DNA of 64,000 bases from Clostridiales bacterium (GCA_017545245.1 JAFWPB010000063.1:1-64000); one strand, 5' to 3'; shown: positions 16,909 to 26,289, counted from the first letter of the stretch. Numbers and translations: made by a program. The notes: generated by a model not told the origin, from the sequence alone.

Positions 16909-17709
16909 ATGTTTTGTTCTAAATGCGGAAATCAAGTTCCCGATGGTAGCGCGAGTTGCCCGAATTGTGGCGCATCATTCGCAGCACCTGAAGCAGCACC
17001 AGTTGCTCCTGTTCAAGAGCCGATTCCAGCTGCACCTGTTGCACCGGCTCCAGTAGCTCAGGATCCTAATGCAGCACCTTATGCGGCTGCTCCAGTTGTG
17101 GCACCGGTTGCTGCAGCACCGAAGGCTCCGGCTAATTTTGATCTCGATTTTGGTGGCTTCTTCAAGGATTTCTTCTCCAAGCCGCTTGATGCAGTTACTT
17201 CTCGTGCTTCACAGAAGTTCTGGTTGCTTGGCTTGATCGTTGCAGGTGCTTATGCTCTGATCGATTTCATTCTTGTTTTGATCGATGCAGGTGATTATAA
17301 GCCAGCTGCTCAGGGCTTCAACGCTCTCTTTATCCAGATTTTCTCTATTGCTGCATTGGTAAGCTTTGCAATGTTGTTCACCGGTGTATTTAAGATCAAA
17401 AAGATGAACTGGCTTGCTTCTTTGGGTATGATCGGTCTTTCGTTCTTACCATATTGCGCTTCGCTGATTCTTGCGTTCATCAACTCCAAGATCTACAATG
17501 CAATGAAGATCAATTTCTTCTCCATTTCTCCAATCTTCAACACGATTGCGATGCTGTTTATCGTACTGGTTATCTACGATTATGCAAAAGAGAATAAGGA
17601 GTCAAATGCTTCCTCTAACGCTTGCCTGTTCTATACTCTCGTAACTTGGGCTTGCTATCTTGTATGCAACAGATTCTTCCAGTGGATGTTTGGAAAGATG
17701 TTCTTCTAA
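16909..17709 (+). CDS. Zinc-ribbon multipass membrane protein
   Basis: This 266-residue protein is of unknown function. The N-terminus is a zinc ribbon (CSKCGNQV...CPNCG, residues 3-22). It is followed by an Ala/Pro/Val low-complexity linker (about 24-83) and a C-terminal domain with about five membrane helices (about 108-260), which recalls Yip1/DUF-type membrane domains but is not recognised with confidence. The frame is open from 16891; GAGGAGGT places the start at ATG 16909, where the zinc ribbon begins. Downstream of tRNA-Pro without an intervening terminator. Similar zinc-ribbon plus membrane proteins are common and uncharacterised in Clostridia. Confidence 0.75.
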   Translation: MFCSKCGNQVPDGSASCPNCGASFAAPEAAPVAPVQEPIPAAPVAPAPVAQDPNAAPYAAAPVVAPVAAAPKAPANFDLDFGGFFKDFFSKPLDAVTSRASQKFWLLGLIVAGAYALIDFILVLIDAGDYKPAAQGFNALFIQIFSIAALVSFAMLFTGVFKIKKMNWLASLGMIGLSFLPYCASLILAFINSKIYNAMKINFFSISPIFNTIAMLFIVLVIYDYAKENKESNASSNACLFYTLVTWACYLVCNRFFQWMFGKMFF

Positions 17710-17731
17710 TAGATAGAATAACGAGAATAAG

Positions 17732-17760
17732 AAAGAGGGATCGGAAACGGTCCCTCTTTT
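17732..17760. terminator. Terminator after the zinc-ribbon gene
   Basis: AAAGAGGGA pairs with TCCCTCTTT around TCGGAAACGG, with T runs on both strands. It can also end the convergent dehydrogenase gene. Confidence 0.85.
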
Positions 17761-17821
17761 TGTTTGCATTATTATTGAATGATCAGCAGATTTCGGATAT
17801 CGTCAGATGGTAAAAGTTCGA

Positions 17822-18562
17822 TCAGGTAATGTATCCGCCATTTACGCCAAGGACCTGCCCCGTGATAAAGGACGCATTGTCCGAAGCAAGAAAATACACG
17901 GCATCGGCCACTTCTTCGGGGGTGCCGATCCGGCAAAGCGGTGTGTTTTCGCTTAGCGAATCCCGGGTTTCATCGTCCAGGGAAGCATTCATTTCTGTAT
18001 CGATCACGCCTGGAGCAACACAGTTAACACGAATGTTAGAAGGACCAAGCTCAAGGGCAAGTGCTTTTGTAAAACCAATAATAGCGGCTTTAGATGTGGA
18101 ATAGGCAACTTCACACGAGGCGCCGGTTACTCCCCACATCGAAGAAATGGTGATGATGGAGCCTTCGTGACGCTTGATCATGGAATGTAGAACAGCCTGG
18201 GAAAGATTATATAGACCGCCGATGTTGGTGTCCTGAATACTGTCCCAATCTTCCTTGGTGGTTTCCGTGAAAAGCTTGATCTTGGAGATGCCGGCATTAC
18301 TTACCAGGACATCAACAGGTCCGAATTCTTCTTCGGCGTATCGCACTGCTTCCTGAACCGAATCATAGTCACGGACATCTACTTTGAGTGCCTGACAGTA
18401 CGAAGTGATCTTTCGGATCCGTTCCAGAGTATACTGGGCCGATTCGCTGTCACTTCGGTAAAAGAACGTGATACGGTAACCTTCTTTGGCAAAGCGGTAT
18501 GCAGTCGCAGCGCCAATGCCACGGGAACCGCCGGTGATCAAACAATGCTTCTGGTTGTCCAT
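17822..18562 (-). CDS. Short-chain dehydrogenase/reductase (FabG-like)
   Basis: This is a 246-residue NAD(P)-dependent classical SDR. Cofactor loop TGGSRGIG (10-17), NAG motif (SNAGISK near 90), catalytic Ser in ISSMWG near 140 and YSTSK (Tyr/Lys) near 154, then the VNCVAPGVIDTEM segment. It most resembles 3-oxoacyl-ACP reductase FabG, but no fatty-acid genes are adjacent (acpP is 15 kb away) and many FabG-like proteins act on other ketones, so no symbol is given. GGAGGGG lies seven bases before the ATG. Single gene on the minus strand. Confidence 0.85.
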   Translation of the reverse strand: MDNQKHCLITGGSRGIGAATAYRFAKEGYRITFFYRSDSESAQYTLERIRKITSYCQALKVDVRDYDSVQEAVRYAEEEFGPVDVLVSNAGISKIKLFTETTKEDWDSIQDTNIGGLYNLSQAVLHSMIKRHEGSIITISSMWGVTGASCEVAYSTSKAAIIGFTKALALELGPSNIRVNCVAPGVIDTEMNASLDDETRDSLSENTPLCRIGTPEEVADAVYFLASDNASFITGQVLGVNGGYIT

Positions 18563-18694
18563 ATGTGCCCCTCCATTTCTAGTTTAATGCTATCGAAGAT
18601 TCACTTCGATGACAAGTCGCGATTCAATAAAAGAGTTGCGCATTTTGGAAATTATGACTATTATTTCATTAGCGCTTTTGAAAGGAAGTAGGAT

Positions 18695-19744
18695 ATGGCT
18701 AAGTTTGAAAAGAATCAAAGCGAGTCTCCTGAGGTGGATCTGAAGAATCTGACCGTTCGTCTTGCCGGAATGGGTATGGATAAAGAAATCGAAGATGTCA
18801 TGCCTGGAAAGAAACGTAAGAATTATAACGTGGCTGAATCGGAAGATGACGAAGAGGAAAGTACTGATGAAATCGATGAAGTAAAGGAAAACATCGAAGA
18901 AATCACGGAAAATATCGAAGGATCCAGCGATGAAGCCGATGAGGCAACGGATGAAGAAGTGGAGAGCTTCTTTGAAAAGCGTGCCAAAGAGAGAAATCTG
19001 ACGCTTGAGAAAGTGGAAGAACTGGAAAATGAAATGTCGTTTACCGATGCTCCGAAGGTCAAGAGGGTAGGTGCCGTAAGTAAGAGCAGCAAAACGGAAA
19101 GTGCAAAAGACGTCCCGGAGAAAAAGGCAAAGTTCGATGCCGTTACTCTGGCCGGAATCCTTCTGGCTGTGTTGGCTCTTGGTGCAGGTGTATTCTATTT
19201 GTTCCAGTCGATGCAGAATAAGATCCCATCGCTTGGTATGACCGAAGCTGCATATCGTGAAAAGTATCTTAAGACACCGTATTATAATTCGATTGCACAG
19301 TATGGTCTGGCTTTAATTCCTCCGACCTATCGTGGTGAGGAATCAACGAATGTATCTGAAGGCCAGTACTTTGATGCACTTATCGAGAATAAGTTTGATA
19401 TTCCGTTATATGTTACCGGCGTGGAGATGAAGGGCGGAAAACTCTTGAAAAAGCTTCGTTTCTATGCGCTTGTCAATTCGGAAGAAGAAATTAAAGCCAT
19501 GCAGCAGATAATGGGAAGTTATCTGATTCCGTTTGATGATAATCTCGAAAGCAGTGTCGCTTATGAGAAGATTTTAAATGCATATAATCTTTCTGTTGCA
19601 TCAACAGACAAGGCAGTGATCTGTAAGGAGAAGAATTACGCTTTTTCCGTCTCCTACAATATCATCAATGATTATGGAATGCTTATCTTAGACATTATTC
19701 CGAAATCGGAAGCAGACAGCTATGTCTTCCAGGATGTAATCTAA
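18695..19744 (+). CDS. Acidic single-pass membrane protein, unknown function
   Basis: This is a 349-residue protein. Residues 1-147 are soluble and very acidic, with Glu/Asp-rich, coiled-coil-like stretches (about 49-115). One membrane helix spans about 148-171 (TLAGILLAVLALGAGVFYLF). The remaining 178 residues form a predicted external domain with mixed alpha/beta character and no motif I recognise. With no signal peptide, the orientation is probably acidic tail inside and C-domain outside. AAAGGAAGTAGG precedes the ATG. It has its own terminator and no functional neighbours; the job is unknown. Confidence 0.7.
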   Translation: MAKFEKNQSESPEVDLKNLTVRLAGMGMDKEIEDVMPGKKRKNYNVAESEDDEEESTDEIDEVKENIEEITENIEGSSDEADEATDEEVESFFEKRAKERNLTLEKVEELENEMSFTDAPKVKRVGAVSKSSKTESAKDVPEKKAKFDAVTLAGILLAVLALGAGVFYLFQSMQNKIPSLGMTEAAYREKYLKTPYYNSIAQYGLALIPPTYRGEESTNVSEGQYFDALIENKFDIPLYVTGVEMKGGKLLKKLRFYALVNSEEEIKAMQQIMGSYLIPFDDNLESSVAYEKILNAYNLSVASTDKAVICKEKNYAFSVSYNIINDYGMLILDIIPKSEADSYVFQDVI

Positions 19745-19769
19745 ACTCGGCCGACATTGAATAGAACAA

Positions 19770-19803
19770 AAGACCTGTCTCGATATAATTTGAGACAGGT
19801 CTT
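19770..19803. terminator. Bidirectional terminator with TGTCTC/GAGACA stem
   Basis: AAGACCTGTCTC (19770-19781) pairs perfectly with GAGACAGGTCTT (19792-19803) around GATATAATTT. It lies between convergent genes and shares its TGTCTC...AATT...GAGACA core with the outer hairpin at 8518-8590. Confidence 0.88.
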
Positions 19804-19830
19804 ATTCGTTTTTCATTTATCTAATGATGC

Positions 19831-20433
19831 TCAGGAAAGTTCGGAAAGAATAGCATTCAGGAATTCATCGAATTCTTCAAAAGCGGGGATATCAGGATAA
19901 TCCTGTTTGATCTTCTCCGTGCTGCGGAAGAGGAAACCTTTGCGGCTGGCCTGGATCATAGCGAGATCGTTGTAACTGTCTCCAGCGGCGATCGTATCAA
20001 ACCCCATCGCCTGAAGATGACGTACAGTGGTCAGCTTGGACTGCTCACAGCGCATATTGAAACCAGTGATCTCACCGTTGTCTGCGACTTCCAAAGTGTT
20101 GCAGAAAAGGGTAGGATAACCGAGTTTCTCCATAAGCGGCATGGCAAACTGGGTGAATGTATCACTTACGATGATAACCTGTGCTTTTGCACGCAGAGCG
20201 TCAAGGAATTCTTTTGCGCCCGGAAGAGGATCGATCCTGGAGATAACATCCTGGATCTCTTTGAGTCCCAGTCCATGTTCTTTCAGAATACCGAGTCTCC
20301 AACGCATCAGTTTATCGTAATCAGGCTCGTCTCTTGTGGTTTTCTTTAGTTCGGGAATACCGGATTCTTCGGAAAAAGCGATCCATATTTCAGGAACCAA
20401 TACGCCTTCCATATCAAGACATACAATATCCAT
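19831..20433 (-). CDS. thrH: ThrH-like phosphoserine phosphatase/homoserine phosphotransferase
   Basis: This is a 200-residue HAD-superfamily enzyme. The opening CLDMEGVLVPEIW is the ThrH signature, with Glu in place of the second Asp of the usual DxDxT motif; VIVSDTF (motif II), Lys in EQSKL (motif III) and AAGDSYND (motif IV) complete the active site. ThrH of Pseudomonas hydrolyses phosphoserine and can transfer its phosphate to homoserine, linking serine and threonine synthesis. GGAGGTAGG lies before the ATG. Single gene, no pathway partners alongside; glyA is in the same window, 39 kb away. Confidence 0.88.
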   Translation of the reverse strand: MDIVCLDMEGVLVPEIWIAFSEESGIPELKKTTRDEPDYDKLMRWRLGILKEHGLGLKEIQDVISRIDPLPGAKEFLDALRAKAQVIIVSDTFTQFAMPLMEKLGYPTLFCNTLEVADNGEITGFNMRCEQSKLTTVRHLQAMGFDTIAAGDSYNDLAMIQASRKGFLFRSTEKIKQDYPDIPAFEEFDEFLNAILSELS

Positions 20434-20526
20434 GATCCTACCTCCGTAAAAACATCAACAAAAGAAGCCTACTTGAAATGAAGAGGAAATGCAAGTTCTT
20501 TTGGAGAAAAAAAGAGGAAAAAAGAA

Positions 20527-20556
20527 AAGATCGTCAGAGAAAGTCTGACGATCTTT
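20527..20556 (-). terminator. Terminator of tRNA-Trp
   Basis: AGATCGTCAGA and TCTGACGATCT form a long stem directly after the tRNA CCA end on the minus strand, followed by TTTTCTTTTTT. Confidence 0.88.
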
Positions 20557-20631
20557 TGGCAGGGGAGACACGATTCGAACATGCAACCAGCGGTTTTGGA
20601 GACCGCTGCTCTACCATTGAGCCACTCCCCT
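20557..20631 (-). tRNA. tRNA-Trp (anticodon CCA)
   Basis: This is a 75-base cloverleaf on the minus strand. Acceptor AGGGGAG pairs with CTCCCCT, then G and an encoded CCA. D arm GTGGCTCAATGGTAGAGC, anticodon stem GCGGT/ACCGC with loop CTCCAAA (anticodon CCA), T loop TTCGAAT. Single tRNA between its own promoter and terminator. Confidence 0.96.
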
Positions 20632-20677
20632 AAGTTTTGTGGCGTATGGACCATGAAAGGACCAAACAACAAGCAAT

Positions 20678-20706
20678 ATATTACTCAAGTGTTTGCATGA
20701 TGTCAA
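20678..20706 (-). promoter_or_regulatory. tRNA-Trp promoter
   Basis: On the minus strand TTGACA (20706-20701), a 17-base spacer and TAATAT (20683-20678). This is a near-consensus sigma-A promoter with about 46 bases of leader before the tRNA. Confidence 0.82.
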
Positions 20707-20762
20707 GTAGAATGTTATGATTTTATCTGTGAAAAAATGTTTTGGATTCGAGGTGTTTTTAC

Positions 20763-21566
20763 ATGATTTTTTCAGTTATCGGAGCAGGAAATATGGGACG
20801 TGCACTTGTTGGCGGTTTCATTAAGAGCGGGATGCTCGCGCCGGAAGATGTCCGTCTTTGCGATATAGATAAAGAAAAAGTAGTACAGTTGGCTAAAGAA
20901 ACAGGATGTCAGCCCTTTGTGGATGCTTCTGAAGCGGTAAAAGATGCAGACTACGTTCTTCTTGCCGTGAAGCCGCAGGTTTTTGATGCTTCGGTGTCTG
21001 CACTGAAAGCTTCCCTGAAGTCCGACGTGGTAGTGATCTCGATTGCAGCTGGTGTAACTCTGGCTCGCATTTTCGGTATTCTTGGAGAATCCGCTTCGGT
21101 CGTACGTGTTATGCCGAATACGCCGGCTCTGGTAGGCGCCAGCGTTTGCGCAGTCTGTGCAAAGAATGTAGAAGAGGAAAAGAAAGCTTTTGTTGAAAAA
21201 CTGCTCGGTACATGTGGACTGGTCGTTCCTTGTGACGAGAAGACACTGGATGCGATCGGTTGTGTATCCGGAACAGGTCCGGCTTATGTAATGCTCTTTA
21301 TCGAGGCGATGGCAGATGCAGCAGTAAAACTCGGTATTCCGAGAAAGACTGCTTTGGACATTGCGGCGATGACAGTATACGGTTCCGGTAAGCTTATGGT
21401 CGAAACAGGTACACATCCTGCGATCCTGAAGGATCAGGTATGTTCGCCTGGTGGAACGACAATTGAAGGTGTACTGGCTCTGGAGAAGGGCGGACTTCGT
21501 GCGGCAGTAGAAGACGCTGTAGTAGCGGCGGATCTGAAGACAAAAGCTTTGTCTGGAGGAAAGTGA
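20763..21566 (+). CDS. proC: Pyrroline-5-carboxylate reductase
   Basis: This is a 267-residue NAD(P)H-dependent enzyme of the last step of proline synthesis. N-terminal Rossmann motif VIGAGNMGRALVGG, then VRVMPNTPALVG and the C-terminal signature from DQVCSPGGTTIEGV. The frame starts at a TTG (20742), but GAGGTG at 20750-20755 and the conserved MIFSVIGAGNMG start support ATG 20763. It heads a packed run with rnhA four bases downstream and further genes overlapping by 1-4 bases. Confidence 0.95.
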   Translation: MIFSVIGAGNMGRALVGGFIKSGMLAPEDVRLCDIDKEKVVQLAKETGCQPFVDASEAVKDADYVLLAVKPQVFDASVSALKASLKSDVVVISIAAGVTLARIFGILGESASVVRVMPNTPALVGASVCAVCAKNVEEEKKAFVEKLLGTCGLVVPCDEKTLDAIGCVSGTGPAYVMLFIEAMADAAVKLGIPRKTALDIAAMTVYGSGKLMVETGTHPAILKDQVCSPGGTTIEGVLALEKGGLRAAVEDAVVAADLKTKALSGGK

Positions 21567-21569
21567 TAC

Positions 21570-22028
21570 ATGGCGGATCTGATCCATGTTGATATCTATA
21601 CAGATGGAGCCTGTTCAGGAAATCCCGGTCCGGGTGGCTGGGGATCGATCCTGATCTGCAGGGGCGTGGAAAAAGAAATCTCCGGCGGGGAAAAACTGAC
21701 TACGAATAACCGTATGGAGCTGACTGCAGCGATCGCGGCTTTGAAATGCCTGAAGAAACCATGTGATGTTACGCTCTATAGTGACAGCGCCTATCTTGTG
21801 AACGGTTTTAACGCAGGGTGGATCGTGTCTTGGAAACGTAATGGTTGGAAAAACAGTTCGAAACAAACTGTTAGTAATATAGATTTATGGCAGGAAATAG
21901 ACGCTTTGGCCAGTGTTCACCGTGTAACCTGGGTCAAAGTGAAGGGGCATGCCGATAATGTCTACAATAACCGCTGTGATGCACTGGCGGTGGCAGCAAC
22001 GAAAAAACAGGGAGAGATGCTGAAATGA
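21570..22028 (+). CDS. rnhA: Ribonuclease HI
   Basis: This is a 152-residue enzyme that cuts the RNA strand of RNA/DNA hybrids. The catalytic residues are visible: Asp in YTDGACSGNPGPGGWG, Glu in NNRMELTA, Asp in YSDSAYLVNG and the late Asp in NNRCDALA. It has the basic protrusion segment (SWKRNGWKNSSK), so it belongs to the E. coli RNase HI type. Its stop overlaps the next start (ATGA). A second hybrid nuclease, rnhB, lies at 46.9 kb. Confidence 0.96.
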   Translation: MADLIHVDIYTDGACSGNPGPGGWGSILICRGVEKEISGGEKLTTNNRMELTAAIAALKCLKKPCDVTLYSDSAYLVNGFNAGWIVSWKRNGWKNSSKQTVSNIDLWQEIDALASVHRVTWVKVKGHADNVYNNRCDALAVAATKKQGEMLK

Positions 22029-22597
22029 CAGTTACCAAAGGTAATATTGCGGCTTTGGATGAACAACTCAATGAGAAGACTTTGGAAAGCGAGACCGTTT
22101 TCTCAGGTCGTGTTTTCGATGTAGAAGTGAGAAAGGTCGAGCTCTGCGATGGGACGATTGCCCGTCGTGAAGTGGTCCTGCATAACGGCGGGGCTACGAT
22201 CTGTGCACTTGATGCAGATAACAATGTGTTTATGGTAAGACAATTCCGGTCTCCTTTTGAGAAAGTACTTCTTGAACTTCCGGCCGGAAAACTGGAAAAG
22301 GGCGAGGACCCCAGAGCCTGTGCGATCCGTGAATTGAAAGAGGAAACAGGCATGACGGCGGATGAAGTTATGGATCTTGGATTCATGTATTCTTCGCCGG
22401 GATATTGTGGTGAGAAAATCTATATGTTCCTGGCAAAAGGACTGTCTTCCGGTGAAGGCAATCCTGATGACGGTGAATTTCTTCAGGTCACCAAGCTTCC
22501 GTTGAAAGAAGCGGTTGACCGTATTATGCGTGGTGAGATCTCTGATGCAAAGACAGTTGCGGCTCTTCTTAAGGCTGCAAGAATGGTTGGCGTGTAA
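22025..22597 (+). CDS. NUDIX hydrolase, ADP-ribose pyrophosphatase type
   Basis: This is a 190-residue hydrolase of nucleoside-diphosphate compounds, most likely ADP-ribose. The Nudix box runs from GKLEKGEDPRACAIRELKEE to the ETGMTADE segment (GX5EX7REUXEEXGU). The N-terminal ETVFSGRVFDVEVRKVEL and the VRQFRSPF segment are typical of the NudF/YqkG group. It overlaps rnhA by four bases and its last base is the first base of ftsK, so it is translated within the operon. Substrate is inferred from family likeness. Confidence 0.87.
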   Translation: MTVTKGNIAALDEQLNEKTLESETVFSGRVFDVEVRKVELCDGTIARREVVLHNGGATICALDADNNVFMVRQFRSPFEKVLLELPAGKLEKGEDPRACAIRELKEETGMTADEVMDLGFMYSSPGYCGEKIYMFLAKGLSSGEGNPDDGEFLQVTKLPLKEAVDRIMRGEISDAKTVAALLKAARMVGV

Positions 22598-25422
22598 TGG
22601 ACGATAATTACGCTCAAAAACATGAGGTAACCGGTGTATTGATTTTTGCTGTGGCAGTACTTCTTGGGCTGTCCTTCTATCTGCCGTTGTCCCTTACCGG
22701 CTCACTCGGCCGCTTTTTGCGTGGAATCGGAACCGGCCTGATCGGTGTTGCGGCATATGCGATCCCGATCATCCTGATCTATGCGGCAGTGGATTATTTT
22801 ATGGAAAAAAGACCGGGAGTTGCGCCAGTGCGTGTGCGTTCGGTTTTGATCCTTCTTGTAAGCATCGCAGCGATCCTTGCAGTATGCACAGTCAGCCCGA
22901 CATATGTGAAGGCGGCAAGTACATCTCTTCCTGAGGGAGACGTAAAGGCAAGCAAAGCGGTCGTTCTTCTTTGGAAAATGGGCATGGATAAGTCTTTACT
23001 TGGTGCACCGGAAGGGGATATCGTTCTTTCGGGCGGCGTACTTGGTGGAGGCGTGGCTTTGGCGCTTCGTGCTCTTGCCGCGAAAACCGGAGCGCTTTTG
23101 ATCCTGATTGCATTTACGATTTCGCAGATCGTTCTTATTTTCAATATCAGTATCAAGCAGACGGCAACAAAGACGGTATCTGCAATTAAGAATACGAGTC
23201 ACCGCGCATCGGAAGTGATCCGTCAGGATCGTGTGTATCGTGAAAGAGAACGTGCCATGCGTGAAGAAGAATACAGAAGAAGAATTCAGGCCGGAAATCG
23301 ACCTACACCACCGTCTGTCCGTACAAATCAGCCTAGATCGTATGTTGTCATTCCGCAACAATCGCCTTTTGAAGAAGTAGGTCCTCAGGGGTTCATCGAC
23401 CTGGAAGGTACAGAAGTCAAGATGAATCAGCAGCCGTGGTCGGAGCGAGAGAAGAACTTTGATTTTGATCTGACCCATGATGAAGACCTTTCTCCGGAAG
23501 CAAGAAAAGTAGAAGTTCCAAGAGAACCTCGCGTGGACATCAGTTTCAGCGACCCGAATACGGCATTCGTTCCACCGGTTGACCCGCAGGAAGAAGAACC
23601 GCAGTTCCTTGATGTTTTAATTCCGGATCCGACTGAGCCTCAGCCAGGTACGATCCTTGCCTCTCCGGTTGCCACGGATGAGATCTATGATGATGGAAAG
23701 ATCCATGAACAGGGTGGTACCCAGATCCGTGTTCCGGACCTGCATACTATGGACAGAGTCAAGGCAGAAACAACTCCGGCAGTTGCTTTTGATTCGCAGG
23801 CTGTAGAACACCAGCCAAAGGCTCCTGTTGCTTATGCTCCAACCCAGATCGAAGAGAAGCGTACTTTTGTGAATAACGAAGTGGCTCCTGCTGAAAAAAC
23901 ACTTGATATTCCTTCCATTGCAAAAGCTCCTGCTGAAGCACCGGCCGCTAAGCGTGCTTCCAATAAGTACAGTAAGGCTCCGACGAATATCCTTGCCCAC
24001 GATGCACCGGCTGCAGCAAGACGGGAAATCAATGGTCAGGATGAAGAAGGCATGAAGCTCGTTGCAGCTCTGAAGAGTTTCGGAATCGAGACCAGACTTG
24101 GTGATGTGACACGTGGTCCGGCGATTACTCGTTTTGAAGTCGTTCCGGCGCCGGGTATTAAAGTCAGCCGTATTACGAACCTTTCCGATGATATTGCGCT
24201 TGCACTGGCGGCACAGAGTGTGCGTATCGAAGCCCCGATCCCAGGTAAATCCGCTGTAGGTATTGAGGTTCCGAACAAGCAGGTTGCTCCGGTACACTTG
24301 GGTAATCTTCTTGAATCAGCAAGTTTCAAGAAAGCGGAATCTCCGCTGACCGTTGCTCTGGGTAAGAATATTCCGGGCGAGCCGATCCTTTGCGATCTGG
24401 CCAAGATGCCGCATCTTCTGATCGCCGGTTCTACCGGTTCAGGTAAGTCTGTATGTATCAACTCGATCCTGATCAGTATTTTGTGTCACGCTTCTCCGAA
24501 GCAGGTGAGAATGATCATGATCGACCCGAAAGTCGTTGAACTTGCGATCTATAATGGCATTCCGCATTTGCTCTGCCCAGTTGTGACTGATCCTCGCAAA
24601 GCAGCCAATGCGCTGAACTGGGCGGTAAATGAAATGACTTCGCGATATGCGAAATTTGCAGAAGCCAGTGTTCGTGATTTCCGTGGTTACAATGAGTATC
24701 AGAGATGCAACGGCGATGAAGAACTTCCGTTGATCCTGGTCGTTATAGATGAGCTTGCCGATTTGATGCAGGTAGCTTCCAAAGAGGTAGAGGAATCGAT
24801 CTCCCGCTTGACTGCGATGGCCCGTGCTGCTGGTATTCATCTTTTGATAGCGACACAGCGTCCGTCTGTTGACGTTATTACTGGTGTGATTAAAGCGAAT
24901 ATCCCATCGCGTATCGCTTTTGCCGTATCCAGCCAGGTCGACAGCCGTACGATCCTTGATATGGTTGGTGCCGAGAAACTCCTTGGTAAAGGTGACATGC
25001 TCTACTATCCGCAAAGTGCAGCGAAACCGATGCGAGGCCAGGGTGCTTTTGTCACAGATAAAGAAGTTGAAGAAGTCATTAGTTATATTAAACAGAATAA
25101 TGATGTACAATATGATGAGGAAACTTCAGAAGCAATCATGAACGCGTCCAAATCAGGCGGTTCTTCCACTGGAGGCGGCGCGGTTGCCGATAACGATGGA
25201 GAGGATGAACTCTTCGACGCTGCGGTAGAAGTGATCCTTGAAACTGGATATGCTTCTGTTTCCATCCTGCAGAGGAGAATGAAGCTTGGCTATCCGAGAG
25301 CATCCCGTCTTATTGACAGTATGGCGGATAAGGGCTACATTGGTCCTTTTGAAGGAAGTAAACCACGTAAGATATTGATCGACCAGACGCAATGGCTGGA
25401 AATTAAAGCAAAGAAGGGGTAA
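22597..25422 (+). CDS. ftsK: DNA translocase FtsK/SpoIIIE
   Basis: This is a 941-residue septal DNA pump. The N-terminus has about four membrane helices (residues 10-190). A Pro/Glu-rich linker (about 215-460) leads to the motor: alpha/beta domain, then Walker A IAGSTGSGKSVC near 610 and Walker B LILVVIDELADLM near 712. The C-terminal winged-helix gamma domain (about 870-940, LFDAAVEVILETG...) reads chromosome polarity sequences. It moves chromosome ends through the closing division septum, or into the forespore if the organism sporulates. The start overlaps the preceding stop by one base. Whether it acts as FtsK or SpoIIIE cannot be told from sequence alone. Confidence 0.95.
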   Translation: MDDNYAQKHEVTGVLIFAVAVLLGLSFYLPLSLTGSLGRFLRGIGTGLIGVAAYAIPIILIYAAVDYFMEKRPGVAPVRVRSVLILLVSIAAILAVCTVSPTYVKAASTSLPEGDVKASKAVVLLWKMGMDKSLLGAPEGDIVLSGGVLGGGVALALRALAAKTGALLILIAFTISQIVLIFNISIKQTATKTVSAIKNTSHRASEVIRQDRVYRERERAMREEEYRRRIQAGNRPTPPSVRTNQPRSYVVIPQQSPFEEVGPQGFIDLEGTEVKMNQQPWSEREKNFDFDLTHDEDLSPEARKVEVPREPRVDISFSDPNTAFVPPVDPQEEEPQFLDVLIPDPTEPQPGTILASPVATDEIYDDGKIHEQGGTQIRVPDLHTMDRVKAETTPAVAFDSQAVEHQPKAPVAYAPTQIEEKRTFVNNEVAPAEKTLDIPSIAKAPAEAPAAKRASNKYSKAPTNILAHDAPAAARREINGQDEEGMKLVAALKSFGIETRLGDVTRGPAITRFEVVPAPGIKVSRITNLSDDIALALAAQSVRIEAPIPGKSAVGIEVPNKQVAPVHLGNLLESASFKKAESPLTVALGKNIPGEPILCDLAKMPHLLIAGSTGSGKSVCINSILISILCHASPKQVRMIMIDPKVVELAIYNGIPHLLCPVVTDPRKAANALNWAVNEMTSRYAKFAEASVRDFRGYNEYQRCNGDEELPLILVVIDELADLMQVASKEVEESISRLTAMARAAGIHLLIATQRPSVDVITGVIKANIPSRIAFAVSSQVDSRTILDMVGAEKLLGKGDMLYYPQSAAKPMRGQGAFVTDKEVEEVISYIKQNNDVQYDEETSEAIMNASKSGGSSTGGGAVADNDGEDELFDAAVEVILETGYASVSILQRRMKLGYPRASRLIDSMADKGYIGPFEGSKPRKILIDQTQWLEIKAKKG

Positions 25423-25425
25423 TAC

Positions 25426-26289
25426 ATGAGCGCTACACTTATTTCAGGAAAAGAACTTTCATCCATCATTCGTGAGAGAATTACGAAAGAGGCGGCAGAA
25501 CTTGCTGCTAAATATGGTAAACAGCCGGGTCTGGCTGTGATTCAGGTGGGTGAGAATCCTGCATCGACGATTTATGTAAACAACAAGAAGAAGGCATGTG
25601 AACAGGTTGGTTTTAAGTCTTTCGGATATTCACTTCCTGAAACGGCTTCTGAAGCTGAACTTCTTGAACTGATCGATACACTGAATAAGGATCCGAATGT
25701 GCATGGTATTCTTTGCCAGCTTCCGCTTCCGAAACATATGGATGAGTTTTCCGTAATCTGTGCGATTTCTCCGGAAAAAGACGTAGATGGTTTCCATCCG
25801 GTAAATAAGGGCTTGCTCTCTATTGGCAAGGACTGCCTGGTTTCTTGCACACCGAAGGGTTGTGTAGAGCTTCTTAAATATGCGAATGTAGATATGACTG
25901 GTAAAAACTGCGTTGTTATCGGAAGAAGTAATATCGTCGGTAAGCCTGTTGCTTCTCTGATGCTCCATGAGAATGCAACAGTTACTGTTGTTCACTCAAA
26001 GACAAAGAATATTCAGGAGATCTGCAAGCAGGCGGATATCCTGATCGTGGCAATCGGTAAGCAGGGCTTCGTTACCCGTGATTTTGTCAAGGAAGGTGCC
26101 GTAATCATCGATGTTGGCATCAACCGCTGTGAAGATGGTAAAGTAAGAGGCGACGTCGATTTTGATGATGTTGTAGATATTGCTTCTGCGATCACACCTG
26201 TACCTGGCGGAGTTGGTCCGATGACCATTACCATGCTCCTCCAGAACACTTTGGAAGCTTTTGAGAGAATCGAGAAAGGACGTGCATAA
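25426..26289 (+). CDS. folD: Methylenetetrahydrofolate dehydrogenase/cyclohydrolase
   Basis: This 287-residue bifunctional enzyme converts 5,10-methylene-THF to 10-formyl-THF. Substrate Tyr and Lys lie in IYVNNKKKACE near residue 50, the QLPLPKHM signature near 100, the NADP loop VIGRSNIVGKPVA near 166 and the C-terminal TPVPGGVGPMT. It starts three bases after ftsK. With glyA at 59 kb it belongs to one-carbon metabolism feeding purine synthesis (purB at 51 kb). Confidence 0.96.
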   Translation: MSATLISGKELSSIIRERITKEAAELAAKYGKQPGLAVIQVGENPASTIYVNNKKKACEQVGFKSFGYSLPETASEAELLELIDTLNKDPNVHGILCQLPLPKHMDEFSVICAISPEKDVDGFHPVNKGLLSIGKDCLVSCTPKGCVELLKYANVDMTGKNCVVIGRSNIVGKPVASLMLHENATVTVVHSKTKNIQEICKQADILIVAIGKQGFVTRDFVKEGAVIIDVGINRCEDGKVRGDVDFDDVVDIASAITPVPGGVGPMTITMLLQNTLEAFERIEKGRA

